NCBI GenBank assembly: GCA_023101725.1
Contig: JALJCO010001445.1
Span: 1-64,000, forward strand
Direction: 5' to 3'
Source of the DNA: Atherinomorus stipes
Taxonomy: Eukaryota; Chordata; Actinopteri; Atheriniformes; Atherinidae
Length of the DNA: 64,000 bases
A program made the position numbers and the translations under genes. The notes beneath the pieces were generated by a model. The model searched no databases. It was not told where the DNA came from and saw nothing but the letters and a program-made list of their open reading frames with translations. This document shows positions 1 through 11,215 of this stretch, piece after piece (position 1 is the stretch's first letter; every line of letters starts with the position of its first letter).

Positions 1-600
1 GGCAGAAATTATTATAGACTGATAAATATTTTTTCTTTTATATTTTTTTGATGGAAAGATTTTTTTTTTCTATTGTCAGTACCTTGGTGAATAATTAAAT
101 TGGTAATATCATATGAAGTGTCAAAAGTTTTTACATTGGTGAGAAAAAGGGAGAAAGTTTCTACGATATGGTTTATAAGAATTTTTATTATTTTTGAGAT
201 AGATAGACAGACAGACAGAAAGAGTTTGAAATAGTTTTTTTCTTCAAGAAACTCATCTACTTGGCAATGAAATCATGAAGATAAGGGGGTGGTGGGGTAA
301 TACAGTATATTTTCAGCATCAGTTTCATCACAAGCCAGTGGTGTATTGATACTGTTTCTTTCCATGGAAAGATTTTGTCAACCCTTCAAAGCCCAATCCA
401 AGGAAAAATGGGCTGAAAATTCCAATCATTTGAATCTGAAGTCTTTATTTGGCACTTTAACAAAATATGAGAAAACAAAATGACTATTTATTACCCTGTA
501 ATATGTCAAATTAATTGTGGTGTAATCCTCTGCACCCTGGTATTAGGAATATTAGATTCCACAACAGGGTTTTGAGCAAAGTTTTTACCATAAAATGATG
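1..600. other. No gene seen
   Basis: AT-rich sequence with a short GATA/GACA tetranucleotide run near 198-222 and several T tracts. I see no convincing reading frame, exon or transposon end. Confidence 0.6.
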
Positions 601-601
601 T

Positions 602-700
602 AAAGGCAAGTTTATTTATATAGCTCATTCCATGTACAAGACAATTCAAAGTGCTTTATATTAAACTATAGAAACATTACAGATGGGTGCAGGGGAATCA
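602..700 (-). repeat. Fish LINE/SINE-type 3' tail
   Basis: Read on the minus strand, this carries a 'GCTATATAAATAAA'-like tail preceded by 'CACTTTGAATTG', close to 'AAGGCAAGTTTATTTATATA' on the plus strand. Similar tails occur at 7582-7640 and 30180-30286 on the plus strand, so it is a dispersed repeat. I recognise the tail as common in fish genomes but do not assign it to a named family. Confidence 0.5.
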
Positions 701-1003
701 GTGGAAGAGGATAAAGCAGGTTGGACGTACTGGTTTAGCAGTGGTAACCCTTCTACACATTGTTGCTGGTAAAGTACCCCTGTCTGCAGCTTCTGTTTAC
801 TGGAGCTTCAGCCACCAACGTGTTGAGACATAGGAATCGCAGTCATGTCTGCCTGAAATTATTCCTTCACCAGCGTTTGTTGATCAGATCAGTGATGTGC
901 AGCTGTGGACAGAGGCACCTGCTCCTCAGTTACAACAAGACCTCTCTGGCTCCTTCCAAATATGTGTTGTTCCTCCATCCTCATCTTAATAAACCATAAC
1001 TAT

Positions 1004-1480
1004 TTAAAGGCACACAACGAAACTTGTAGTAGTTTTCTCAGTGACGTGCCCCCTATCGGCGGCTAAACTAGCATCCATCTTGTATCGTACCTGCACTGTG
1101 AGCTCACTCCAGCCAGTAAAAGACAGTCTTATCTTGACTCCTGTTCTGTACCTTCCTCTCTTTCTTTTCCTCTCTTCCTCTGGTAATGTTTCCTTTTGTT
1201 TCTTTACCGAATCCGACATGATGCGCGTTCAAAACACCCGCGGTGTTGATACCTGGTTTACATCCGGTTGCTAGTGAGTGACGTGGGGCTTCAACCAATA
1301 GTTGGCTGCAACGTCACAGTTGCATCCCGGATGGGAATCTTCCATACTGCTGTTTCTGAGCACCGGGGCGCCTCTGGGCAGTGACGGCTCGAAAATGTGC
1401 ATAATGAATGTTGGTGTGCCATCAAAACAAGTCAGAAATGCATATTTTTATGGTCTAAAAGTTGCGTTGTGTGTCTTTAA
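1004..1480 (-). mobile_element. TTAA-flanked non-autonomous DNA element
   Basis: TTAA at 1004-1007 and 1477-1480 flanks inverted ends: the left begins AGGCACACAACGAAACTT, and the right end read backwards is AGACACACAACGCAACTT, with two mismatches in 18. The body is about 470 bp, far too short for a transposase. On the minus strand a 71-residue frame (1219 down to 1004) contains RKRKRGRYRTGVKIRLSF followed by GWSELT and KMDASLAA. Related peptides occur in the elements at 24058-29802, 45400-46274 and 59949-60271. TTAA duplication is known for piggyBac and Kolobok elements. The terminal AGG is unlike piggyBac's CCY, so Kolobok-like is my inference. Confidence 0.8.
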
Positions 1481-2400
1481 AGCCTGTCTGGAACCACATA
1501 CATTTTTATTTTCTCATTTTAAAACACTAATTACTGTATTTGTTGCAGCTACCGCAGAGAACAAGTGCCTCTGCATCATGACTTCTGACTCTGTTGAACC
1601 GGTGCAGGTCGTGGCCTGCGCGGTGCAGGTCTTAGCATCTCTTTAACAGCCGTGGGTCCACTTGGCGCTGTTCTGGGTCTGCTCTTCATAGTTTTGAGTC
1701 CACTTGGTTGGGATCTTTCAGGCTGGAGCTGAACCGAGTGGACTGGAGGTTGGGAGAAGGAGCTGATTACAGTTCTAAGTCCGGTTCTAACCTGTTATGT
1801 CTGATGTCCCCATATTCCTCAGCATCATCACACTCTTCTGAACTGGCTGATAATCCCACCACACAAACAAGTTACAAGCTAGCTGTTCTGGAGCCATCTT
1901 TCATGTTTTCCACAACTTCAGTTCAGCATGTAAAGCAGTCAGCTGACCGCAACTGCTGACATCATGTCATGGAGAGGGGTTTTCCTACTGTAGCTGCTCT
2001 TAGCTGCATGTCTTGGACATTGGATATTTACCTGAATATAAGTCTGATTTAATTCTAAACTATTTATTTTGCCTTATTGCATTGTTGTATTGCAAAATTA
2101 CATCAAGTCAAGGTTGTGTCACCAACACTTTAAGCTTGAGACACCATGCACATCTGGACTTCTGATTAAACTATGTAAAATGCAGGTGAGAACAGGTGAT
2201 TTAAATTTAAATAAACAAAGTGTTTTAGCTGATCTGAGACTTTCTGGTTGTTGGTTCTAGAAACGTGGAACATAGAAACTAAATAACGCTTCTCCATGTC
2301 TGATTCCGATTCTGGGAACTGATGAAAGACCGGATCCAGGAAACCTGAGGGGTCTGGTAGGTCAACCTAATTTCACAAAAATACGTGACATGAGCACGTA
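1481..2400. other. No gene seen
   Basis: Short open frames such as 1302-1646 and 1708-1959 show no recognisable motif and no consistent coding character. No transposon ends found. Confidence 0.5.
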
Positions 2401-2416
2401 CAGCCTTACTCATTTA

Positions 2417-2582
2417 CATGCCCCCGACACGTAACTGCTTCACATTAAATGCCACTGACACGTAAAGTTGTGAAATGTTAAGTCAACAGTGAAGCTTTTC
2501 ATGCCCCCAGACACAAACTTTTCTGCTTCAAATTACATGCTGCAGACACATAAAACTGTGCAATGTAAAATCAACAAGTCCT
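2417..2582 (+). repeat. Two diverged 83-bp direct repeat units
   Basis: A unit starting CATGCCCCCGACACGTAACT (2417-2499) is followed directly by a second starting CATGCCCCCAGACACAAAC (2500-2582). Both contain a second 'GACACRTAAA' block and end in an 'AGTCAACA'/'AATCAACA' block. The sequence just upstream ('TTTCACAAAAATACGTGAC') resembles a dispersed fish MITE end. Function unknown. Confidence 0.5.
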
Positions 2583-2787
2583 CCAAAAAAATCACACCCA
2601 TATAAGGTCGTTTCTGCACCAAAATACAGACTATATTACATTTTTAATGTCCACTCAGTTTATGTATGCGATCCAAAGTTTTTTCATTTTGACGTAGCCT
2701 ACATTCTTTTAGGTTTTTTTGGTTGGATGTTGCCTGGGGAAACCTGGAATCGATCTCCCAAATCTGGATGATGGACAACTGCTCTGT

Positions 2788-2905
2788 GTCCAAGTCTGTT
2801 CCTCGAGAGCTGCTATAATGCAACCATTAGATGCGTTCCATCCATATTGTCACCTGAATCATCTCATGCACTGGCATTCAGCTCTGCAGAGGTAATGAGC
2901 AAAGT
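2788..2905 (+). repeat. Degenerate hAT-MITE-like fragment
   Basis: 'CCTCGAGAGCTGCTATAATG' followed by 'CACCTGAATCA' and 'GCTCTGCAGAGGTAATGAGC' follows the same order of blocks as the intact MITE at 37067-37275. Ends are not preserved, so boundaries are approximate. Confidence 0.35.
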
Positions 2906-4212
2906 TGTATGATGTCCTTTGTTACTTTTTATTTGGACATTTTTTTAATCACTTTTATTCATTTGGATTTTTATAATTTTAGTACTTTTATTTCTTTAAT
3001 AAAGTTCTTGTTTGAATCACAACCTGCTGGTGATGACCTCTCTTTCTCCCCCCTCCTCCAGCAGTCGCTGGTATTCTAAAAGAACCACCCTTGGGACTGT
3101 TGGACCTTATACAGATGATCAGGTCCATTCAAGTGCCACATATGACTATTTGCACTCAGCCATTGTGTCAAACGCTCAACTGGACTGAGGGAACAGAGAG
3201 TAGCTGAGATGTGTGCTCCGGTGATGTCTTTGTTGGTCATATTTGGCAGCAGGAAGAAGTTGTACTAGTTCTGCCTACAGAGTACCATTTGGACAAAATT
3301 CTGATAGTATGGTTACTTTCACTGTGTTTCTGTTCATGATAAACTACGTCTTTGCCTCAAATTACTAAAATATTGATACTTTAAGATGGACAAAATATCT
3401 GATATAAAAGGCATCAGTATTTCAGTATCAATCAGCACACGCTGCTGAATAACTAACAACTAAACAGACTTGACAACACAGGAACAGGTCTTTTCAAACT
3501 GGGCTGTATTTCTAAATTTAATCAAATACTTTATTTGTGCAATACTTGTGTGTGATGATGTCATTCTAGACCTACCTTCTTTAGCTTTTATAATTACATG
3601 ATACAAAAATTATTTCTTTCACTTACTGTTTTCTGTGCAATATGTTCCTCCATTATTGTTTGTTTTTTTCTTTTACTTGCTTCCAAAATAGCTTTGTCTG
3701 ACGCATATTATATTTTTTTCTGATGTGAGCTCTCTGATCTTGCATCTGTCCTTGGATGAGAACAATAATAGATTCACCTCCAGGACAGATGACAGATGGT
3801 CAAAATTGGATACACTTTCTCTCTCTCTCATACACACACACAATTACACAGGGACTCAGGTTGACCGCTAGCGCAGTCCCAGTCGCACATGTATCTATCT
3901 ATCCATCAGGTACAGTATTAATGAGGATTGGGTTTGAACGCTGCTGGCTATTATTGGCTGGTGCATTAAAAACAATTTCCCCTTAATATTTCTTCAAGAG
4001 ATTTGATGGCAGTACTCAGTTCAGTAAACTGCTAAACTGTTATTACTTAATTTCCATTTGTTCTGTCATACCTCAGATATGCAATAAACCTGTTGCTATG
4101 TGCATTAGGCTGTATGTTATGTAGGTATGCTATGTAAATGTGGAGAGTATAGTTGTGCTGTATACAAGCAGAAGGGGAGATCCAAGGTGCAATGTAACAA
4201 ATACAGAAATAA
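2906..4212. other. No gene seen
   Basis: AT-rich sequence with scattered short frames. I find no transposon ends, exon-like segments or RNA genes. Confidence 0.5.
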
Positions 4213-4264
4213 TTTTTAAAAAACACACACACACACACGCACCCCCCCCCCCCCACACACACAC

Positions 4265-4326
<62 letters not shown>
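4213..4326. repeat. Compound microsatellite (CA)n-(C)n-(CA)n-(TA)n
   Basis: A CA tract, a C homopolymer, a second CA tract and about 30 TA units run up to the left end of a Tc1 element. A TA-rich tract also lies to the right of that element (5735 and 5821-5865), so the element inserted into a TA-rich repeat. Confidence 0.95.
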
Positions 4327-4329
<3 letters not shown>

Positions 4330-5734
4330 CTGTGTGAAAAAGTTTTTGCCCCCTTCCTAATTTCTTACTTTTTTGCATGTTAGTCACACTTAAATGTTTC
4401 AGATCATCAAACAAATTTAAATGTGAGACAATGATAACACAAGTAAACAGAAATGCAGTTTTTGAATAAAGATTTTTTTTTTTTAAGAGAGGGAAAAAAA
4501 TTCCAAACTTAAATGGCCCTGTGTGAAAAAGTGATTGCCCCCTAAACCTAATAACTGGTTGGGCCACCCTTGGCAGCAACAACTGCAATCAAGCGTTTGT
4601 GATAACTGGCAATGAGTCTTCTACAGCGTTGTGGAGGAATTTTGTTCCACTCATCTATGCAGAATTGTTGTAATTCAGCCACATTGGAGGGTTTTCCAGC
4701 ATGAACCACCTTTTTGAGGTCATTCCACAGCATCTCTATTGGATTCAGGTCAGGACTTTGACTAGGCCACTCCAAAGTCTTCATTTTTGTTTTTCCTAAG
4801 CCATTCAGAGGTGGACTTGCTGGTGTGTTTTGGATCATTGTCCTGCTGCAGAACCCAAGTGCGCTTCAACTTGAGGTCATGAACAGATGGCCGGATATTC
4901 TCCTTCAGGATTTTTTGGTAGACAGCAGAATTCATGGTTCCATTTACCACAGCAAGTCTTCCAGGTCCTGAAGCTGCAAAACAGCCCCAGACCATCAACC
5001 TAAAACTACCATATTTTACTTTTGGTATGATTTTCCTTTTCTGAAATGCCGTGTTACTTTTGCGCCAGATGTAATGGGACCTAAACCTTCCAAAAAGTTC
5101 AACTTTTGTTTATTCAGTCCACAGAGTATTTTCCCAGAAGTCTTGGGGATCATCAAAATGCTTTCTGGCATCCTGAGATGAGCTTTTATGTTCTTTTTGC
5201 TCAGCAGTGGTTTTGGTCTTGGAACTCTGCCATGAAGGCCATCTTTGCCAAGTCTCTTTCTTATGATGGAGTCATGAACACTGACCTTAATTGAGGCAAG
5301 TGGGGCCTGCAGTTCTTGGATGTTGTTCTGGGGTGTTTTGTGACCTCTTGGATGAGTTGTCGCTGTGCTCTTGGGGTAATTTTGGTCGGCCGGCCACTCC
5401 TGGGAAGGTTCACCACTGGTCCATGGTTTCACCATTTGTGGATAATGGTTCTCACTGTGGTTCTCTGGAGTCCCAAAGCTTTAGAAATGGTTTCTGAACC
5501 TTGTCCAGACTGATAGATCTCAATTACTTTGTTTCTCATTTTTTACGGATTTTTTACGGATTTTTTTCCCTCCCTCACTCATAAAAATCTTCATTCAAAA
5601 ACTGCATTTTCTGTTTACTTTTGTTATGTTTGACTCACATTAAAATTTGTTTGATAATCTGAAACATTTAAGTGTGACTAGCATGCAAAAAAGTAGGAAA
5701 CTAGGAAGGGGGCAAAAACTTTTTCACACAGTTG
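4327..5734 (-). mobile_element. Tc1-type transposon with ~210-bp inverted ends
   Basis: The left end CAGCTGTGTGAAAAAGTTTT and the right end (read backwards CAACTGTGTGAAAAAGTTTT) are flanked by TA at 4325-4326 and 5735-5736. Both ends then continue through a matching block containing 'GAAACATTTAAGTGTGACTA'-type sequence to about 210 bp. The 1408-bp length and TA target fit the Tc1 branch of Tc1/mariner. The enclosed transposase is broken (see next entry), so this copy is not autonomous. Confidence 0.95.
4548..5539 (-). pseudogene. Tc1 transposase, DD34E type, inactivated
   Basis: Reading down from an ATG at 5539, an N-terminal helix-turn-helix-like segment (SETISKALGLQRTTVRTII) is followed almost at once by an in-frame stop after HKW. 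Frameshifts follow. A second open stretch (4998-4762) holds VWGCFAASGPGRL and the catalytic-region motif QQDNDPKHTS. The C-terminal stretch (4838-4548) holds WPSQSPDLNPIEMLWNDLKK, the E-containing motif of Tc1 transposases. The total, about 330 codons, matches the family. The enzyme would bind the element's inverted ends and cut and paste at TA in the nucleus, but with at least one stop and two frame changes no functional protein is expected. Confidence 0.9.
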
Positions 5735-5741
5735 TATATAT

Positions 5742-5818
5742 CAGTCAGTCATTTTCTGTACCGCTTATCCAATTTAGGGTCACGGGGTTGCTGGAGCCTA
5801 TCCCAGCTATTATGTGAG
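5742..5818 (+). repeat. Dispersed 'cagtcattttctg...tatcccagc' repeat
   Basis: A block reading 'CATTTTCTGTACCGCTTATC' then 'GGAGCCTATCCCAGCTATTA'. The same block occurs on the opposite strand at 6331-6420, so the two form an inverted pair about 520 bp apart. It is a common dispersed repeat in fish; I do not assign its superfamily. Confidence 0.6.
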
Positions 5819-6330
5819 CTGTATATATATCTATGTATATATATATAAGTATATATATATATATAAAAAGAAAGAAAGAAAGGAACAACAAAACAATGAC
5901 AAAACTGTTGATGTCTAAGTGACATTTAGGTAAATAGGCAGCTCATTAACAATCATGTTCCTGAGCAACTGCTCTTTACTGTTGCTGGCATTACCCACAG
6001 CACTGAAGGCTGTAATCAACAAGGTTAAAGAAGTGGGCAGTTGGCAGCAGTGCAATCTAATTTCCGGGAAAGCTGAGGATATCTTTTGTATGCTCGAGGG
6101 CAAAGCTGTTTTTAAACTTTTGAGGATATCACAAAGTCAATTTTAATTATTGTCTCTGAAATGTGAGCAGCAATGTTTTTTGTTCAGTTTTGTTTTTCAG
6201 CTCTGGATAATATAAATATGGTCTGTTGCACAACAATACACTGTTTAGACTTGACTGTACAATATATAACAATGGCAAGCAATTATAAGTTTTTTTAATT
6301 TTAAATGAATTATTCCTAATTGTCAGACTG

Positions 6331-6420
6331 GTGACCTGGGTGTACCCCACCTCTCGCCTGATAATAGCTGGGATAGGCTGCAGCAACCAGAAAATACAGA
6401 AAATGACTGATTGACTGACT
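6331..6420 (-). repeat. Inverted copy of the 5742-5818 repeat
   Basis: Reverse complement contains 'CATTTTCTGTATTTTCTGG', 'GCAGCCTATCCCAGCTATTA' and a further 'GGCGAGAGGTGGGGTACACC' block that the 5742 copy lacks. Confidence 0.6.
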
Positions 6421-7580
6421 ATTCCTAATTGCTTGGTTAGGTTAATAAAAGTAGTTGGTAAAGACACCAGGAACAAGAAAGTGAACAGCTCCATTGCCAC
6501 ATACAGGACAGAATGGACTGATTTCTTACACTATTACATAGTGTAGTTTGACTAAATGTATTTGACTGGGCACAGTTATAAACTCTACCATGTTGAAAGG
6601 CTATGATCTAGTGAACTTATTCATAATTATGCTGGTAACAACAATAAAATTAATACAGAAATGACCAAAAGCAATAGACCTCCAAAAACAATAAAAACTC
6701 TGAAGGAAGACAGAGTTGGAAAGAAGTTTGTGAGGATAAAGTCAATTTAGCTCAGCTTGTTGTTGTTAAAGTATGAAAAAAATGTAAAATAAGGAGTTCC
6801 ATTTGTAAGAGTATTTATGTTAAACCTTAGATGAGCAAAGGTTTAGAAAAATTTTGGGAAGACAAAAAGTAATTTATACTAAACTTTTGCAGTTGAGAGA
6901 AAAAGAAGTGAGGGGATTCAAACAGTGTAGATAACACTGATAATGCAAAACTGTCTGTCGCAGGTGAAAGAATCTACAGAAGTTACACATAAAAAAAATA
7001 GTGATTATAATTATATAATTTATCATCAATATTGTAAATGTAGGTTCCAGTCTTGCTGCAAAAATTTAAAAAATTGATGAAGTTGGTACAACTTCTGAGA
7101 CAAGGGATAAGATATGTTTTTCTTGGGGTCAAGAAAGAACAAATTTTGAGCTTCGTAAATGAGAGTAAAAGATTAATGTATTGAGACAATTAAGATATGA
7201 TAGTGTTAAAAAACAAACAAACAAACCCCAAAACAAAAACACTATCTGTCTGGTAATTGAGACGTTCAATTTCTCATTCTCATTCTCATCTTGAGGTTTT
7301 CCTGATAGGATTAAAGTAACCAAAGTGATTCCGCCTAATAAAAATGGTGGCATACACGTTAGATAATTCCTGACCAGTTTTCTCATAGCCACAATTCTCA
7401 AAAATCATAAAAAATGCATAAAAAATTAGATTTGAACATTCTTTTAGACAAATTAAGTATAATAAGCATAAGTCAATATACATTTCAGAAAAAACCCTCT
7501 TTTCTGTTTTATTTTTTTATTTAATTTCTTAAATTAAATAATTCAATAAGATCATAATTTATGAATTTGCACAGAAAATG
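6421..7580. other. No gene seen
   Basis: Very AT-rich. Small minus-strand frames (for example 7129-7401) are low-complexity and hydrophobic, without a recognisable family. Confidence 0.5.
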
Positions 7581-7581
7581 T

Positions 7582-7640
7582 AGCACTTTGAGATTTGATT
7601 TCAAATGTAAAGTGAGTTACAAATAAAATGTATTATTATT
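7582..7640 (+). repeat. LINE/SINE-type 3' tail
   Basis: 'GCACTTTGAGATTTGATTTC' followed by 'TACAAATAAAATGTATTATT' matches the tail pattern at 602-700 (opposite strand) and 30180-30286. Confidence 0.4.
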
Positions 7641-8235
7641 GTTAAAATTGATCCAGTTATCAACATAGAAACTAGTCAAATGTTTACTGTTGTTTCACTC
7701 TTTTCAATAAACTGTTTGCAAAGATGTGCATTTTCTTGTTACCAGAGTAAGATGTCCTTCTCCCACTGTGTGTTCAAATCTGTGCTTTTGTGTGTGTGTG
7801 TGTGGGTGTGTGTGTTGGTCTGGCTAAGCTGGCTATACATGCACAATAAAAATGCATTTCAGTAACTGTTGTGCAAACTACCAATATACCCTCACTAAAC
7901 AAAATATGGCCTTAAAATCTGCACAGAAAGTTGTCATGTTCTGTTTTTTACTGAGATCAAGATTTCTACATGCAACTTATCAGGACTCCCAACGTGGTGT
8001 TCACAATTTAGGCTTAGTTTGTTTTAAGCTAGGGCTCTCAGGCAATTAATAAAATTAATCTAATTAATTACAGGATCTGTAGTTAATTGGTCGAATTGAT
8101 CACATTTTAATTTCATATCAGTTAAAGCAGTCGTGGAGAACAATGGTCCTCAAGGGTCGCAGTCCTTTTAGTTTTCTATACAACCCTGCTCCAACACAGC
8201 CTATGAAGTTCTGTACAGTGACTCATTGACACGTC

Positions 8236-9507
8236 AGCCGTGTCTCAAACTGCACTTGAGCCCTTCAAACCAAGCGGCAACCTCCGGTGGCCAGCAGTGA
8301 TGCAACCCGGAAATTGACATTTTCTGTAATATTCCCTTCATCCGCTAGGGGCTGGCTCCAAGAGCGAGCAAATCCCCATAGACTCCCATGTTAAAAACGC
8401 CAACTTCACAGCAGAAATAAACAGGTTTACAGCCTGGTTCAAAAAATCATTTTAGGTTTATTAGGTCAAGTTTACCTTCATGTCAACTGTGAGGGGGGTG
8501 AATTTTTTTATAACTCATTTGTTTAGATGTTATTTATTCTTCAAATTACACATAATTAGGGGCGTGTCCTTATGATTGACATGCGGCAGACCGGAAGCTC
8601 CGCCTGCCGACCGGAGGCTCCTAGTTAGCTCCTTCTTTGCTCTTAATAAGGTCTCAGTTTGTTACAGAGTCGCACAACGGCGGTTTTTAGTTAGCGAATT
8701 GCAAGTCTAAGCATGCTTTACCTTAACCATGCCGCTTAGGGGGCTTATCTTTGTTAGCTCCTCTTAGTTTCGTGTTAGCTCAGTTAGCGTTTAGCCCACA
8801 GTACGTCAGCTGTCAATCATTTGCCCCGCGGCCGCGCTGTGCCCATTTTAGTATTTTCCTGGAGCGACGACGTACGTGACACGGCAAGATGGCGACGGTA
8901 AGACACGCCCACCTGGCTTCACATTTCTCTATTCAGAAGAGACCGGAAGCTACGTCCAGTAATATACAGTCTTTGCTTCAAACACTCTTTTTGAGTGTGT
9001 AGTGCATTCATACTGTCATTTAAGCACAAATTCAGTGCACTAAAAGTACCAGGATGTTGCCCTAATAATGGACAAAAATGAAGTGCAAAACGAAGCACAC
9101 TACTCGCACTAAACGGACGCCATCTTGCTGACATAGAGGAAGAGGCGAGACTTTCCAGCTGCTTTTGGAGCTGAATAAGCGTGGTGAACGAAGCGGTGGG
9201 GACCCCTGCTGCATTGGAGGCGGTATTGTACTGATTTAAGCAACGTTTATGAAATGATTTAGACATAATTACTAATGTATATTGTAGCGTGCTACCAAGC
9301 TGTTCACTCCCTGATGACAGTTATGATCTGGACATTTGTTTGAGGCCACGGTTATACCGACTCAGTAGAGTTAGCTCACGTTAGCGGGCAATGCTAGTCT
9401 GTCACTTCCTCTATGTGCAGTGCTCTGTTTGGGTCAGAATTTAGCAACAAATGTGTGCACTACAGATGAAGTACACAGTGCGCAAGTGTGCTGTTTGAGA
9501 CATGGCT
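8236..9507. mobile_element. Non-autonomous TIR element, 3-bp TSD (copy 1)
   Basis: Inverted ends AGCCGTGTCTCAAAC (left) and, read backwards, AGCCATGTCTCAAAC (right), flanked by GTC at 8233-8235 and 9508-9510. The second copy at 47256-48987 has the same ends flanked by AAT on both sides. Both share the 'GTGTAGTGCRTTCATRCTGT' region and the 'GACGCCATCTTGCTGAC' region. No transposase frame is present. A 3-bp duplication is known for PIF/Harbinger and CACTA/EnSpm, but the ends match neither consensus I know, so the superfamily is open. Confidence 0.8.
8271..8975. mobile_element. 705-bp insertion with 8-bp TSD (inner layer)
   Basis: CTTCAAAC at 8263-8270 is repeated at 8976-8983, and copy 2 at 47.3 kb reads straight through the unoccupied site ('GAGCACTTCAAACAC'). 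The insert is GC-richer than its surroundings, contains 'GACCGGAAGCTCCGCCTGCC' and ends 'AATATACAGTCTTTG'. Its ends show only a short inverted match (CAA...TTG). The 8-bp duplication points to hAT. An 'ATGGCGACG|GTAAGA' start-plus-donor arrangement at 8889-8902 is discussed in the findings. Confidence 0.75.
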
Positions 9508-9761
9508 GTCTTCTTCTGTCGACCTCAGTAACTGGCCAGACACACCTGGATTAATCAGTTTGTCCAGTAATGAAAGACAGGAAACAAAGGAGTCACCTTA
9601 AGTTCAGAAAGCAGTGGAGCTGTGAATAGAGCCCATTTAAAATGCTCACGCATTGAATTGGCACTATGAATTAATTTTTCATGATTATCTTTTTTATGCA
9701 TTAATTTGCAGTGTAATTTATTAATCTAATCTGCATTTCATTAACAGCCCTAATTTAAACT

Positions 9762-10910
9762 AAGATTTTATTGCTCTTGCGCAATGCTTAGCAGTTCCTT
9801 GCACTTGTCAAATAAGTCTGAACAAATTATTTAAGAAAAAGGTAACATTTTGAATAATTTTACTAAAGTGTAAAAATTTTTATCCAATTTCCAGATTCCC
9901 TTTGCTTTCTTGGCTGTAGATTTTCTTTACTAGCAAATGCAACTTCATATTATAATTTTTACAAAATGAATTTAAAATGTGCATGTGTATATTTGTGTAC
10001 ACTCTTCATAAGTCTGAACTGTCTCACTTAATCACCCCTGTGCATAAGCTGAAAAACATACAGCACCTTCCAGTGATACATTGCATCTCACCTGGAGCAA
10101 AAATAATAGATTTTTTCTAATTCATGCATAACTCTTCCTTATGGATCTTCAGACTCAAACTCCATCTTCACTGTTCACAAAGGGCTTTAAAAATTCACAG
10201 AAAGAGAGAATTAATCATGGCATGTCTGACATGTTTCTAATGCGTCTGCACAGCACTGATAGAGCTCAAAGCTAAATGTAAATTTATTGTCCTCTGACAA
10301 AAGACCATAACAAAGAATGTAAAACTGAAGTTCCCGTCCCATTAATTTACATCCAGTTTAGTTAGCCAGAGTTGACATATAATAAATTTTGTGTATTCAT
10401 TCATTTTCAGATCGCACAGCTGACCATGCTCCATTTCAATAACAAATGTCTTGCTTTTTAATCTTTCTTCAGTTCAAGTTTTTTTTTTCCACACATCAAG
10501 GAATTTGTCACACATATACATGAATAGAGGAGCAATGTAGTGCAAATATGTCAACAAAAGACAAAAGCTGTACCTTTATGTGGTGTGTATTATGATGCAG
10601 AGATGTTAAGCTACAGTGAAAATCACTAACTTGCCATCATTTGAGTAATTATGACTCTTGTTAGCTCTGGAATGACACCTCTGCATGTTTACAGTGAGAT
10701 TTCAGTTCAAACCAATGAAAAGCAAATGGTTCCATGATGAGGAAGCAAGGCCGTTGTTTCTCTTCTACTGATTCTTCTTCAACAGGGGCCTCATGATTGT
10801 GATGAGACACATGTAGCCAAACAGTAAATTTCTGCTAGTTAAACAACTTCTGCCACAACAACTTTTCATTTCCTTAGACACAAACTTAAGCTTCTTTAGA
10901 CTCAGGCAGT
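9762..10910. other. No gene seen
   Basis: AT-rich sequence with no long frames, no repeat ends and no RNA gene that I can see. Confidence 0.5.
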
Positions 10911-10914
10911 TACC

Positions 10915-11215
10915 AGGAAAGCCATTGCCATCACACAAGACCCCAAGTATCCCCTGAACCCATCCTTCCTACTTCTGCCACCAGGTCGCCCCTACAAAGT
11001 TCTGCTATCCTGGAAAAACAAATATAAAAAAAAAAAAAACTTTATTTCCTACTGCCATCAGCACTCTGAACAGTTTGAAATGAGTTTTCATCTTTATGCT
11101 TATTGTATGTTAATGTTTTTAATGTGTCGATTATGTTTTGTGTCTAGTATTTAGTCAGAGCCTGTCAAAGATTAATTTCTGTCACTTGTGACAGACAATA
11201 AAGTTAAAGTTATCA
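10915..11215 (+). mobile_element. 5'-truncated LINE 3' end
   Basis: Translation gives AITQDPKYPLNPSFLLLPPG followed by RPYKVLL, matching the C-terminal 'DPxHPL...LLPSGRRYR' region of fish L2-like LINE ORF2 proteins. A 3' UTR ending 'GACAATAAAGTTAAAGTTAT' follows. Everything upstream of this C-terminal piece is absent, as expected from incomplete reverse transcription. A poly-A run at 11027-11039 breaks the frame. Confidence 0.65.

Larger units (their letters stand above)
8023..9761. mobile_element. hAT-like non-autonomous element (outer layer)
   Basis: Flanked by 8-bp near-identical direct repeats, TTTAAGCT (8023-8030) and TTTAAACT (9754-9761). The inverted ends start AGGGCTCTCAGGCAATTAAT at 8031 and, read backwards from 9753, TTAGGGCTGTTAATGAAATG, both followed by ATTAATC-rich sequence. 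An 8-bp duplication is the hAT signature. Most of its length is an inserted element at 8236-9507. A fragment like other hAT MITEs ('AATGGTCCTCAAGGGTCGCA') lies at 8128-8235. Confidence 0.7.

Noticed and set aside
4130..4588. 152-codon minus-strand frame
   Set aside because: It passes through (TA)n, (CA)n and poly-C tracts and the transposon end; composition, not coding.
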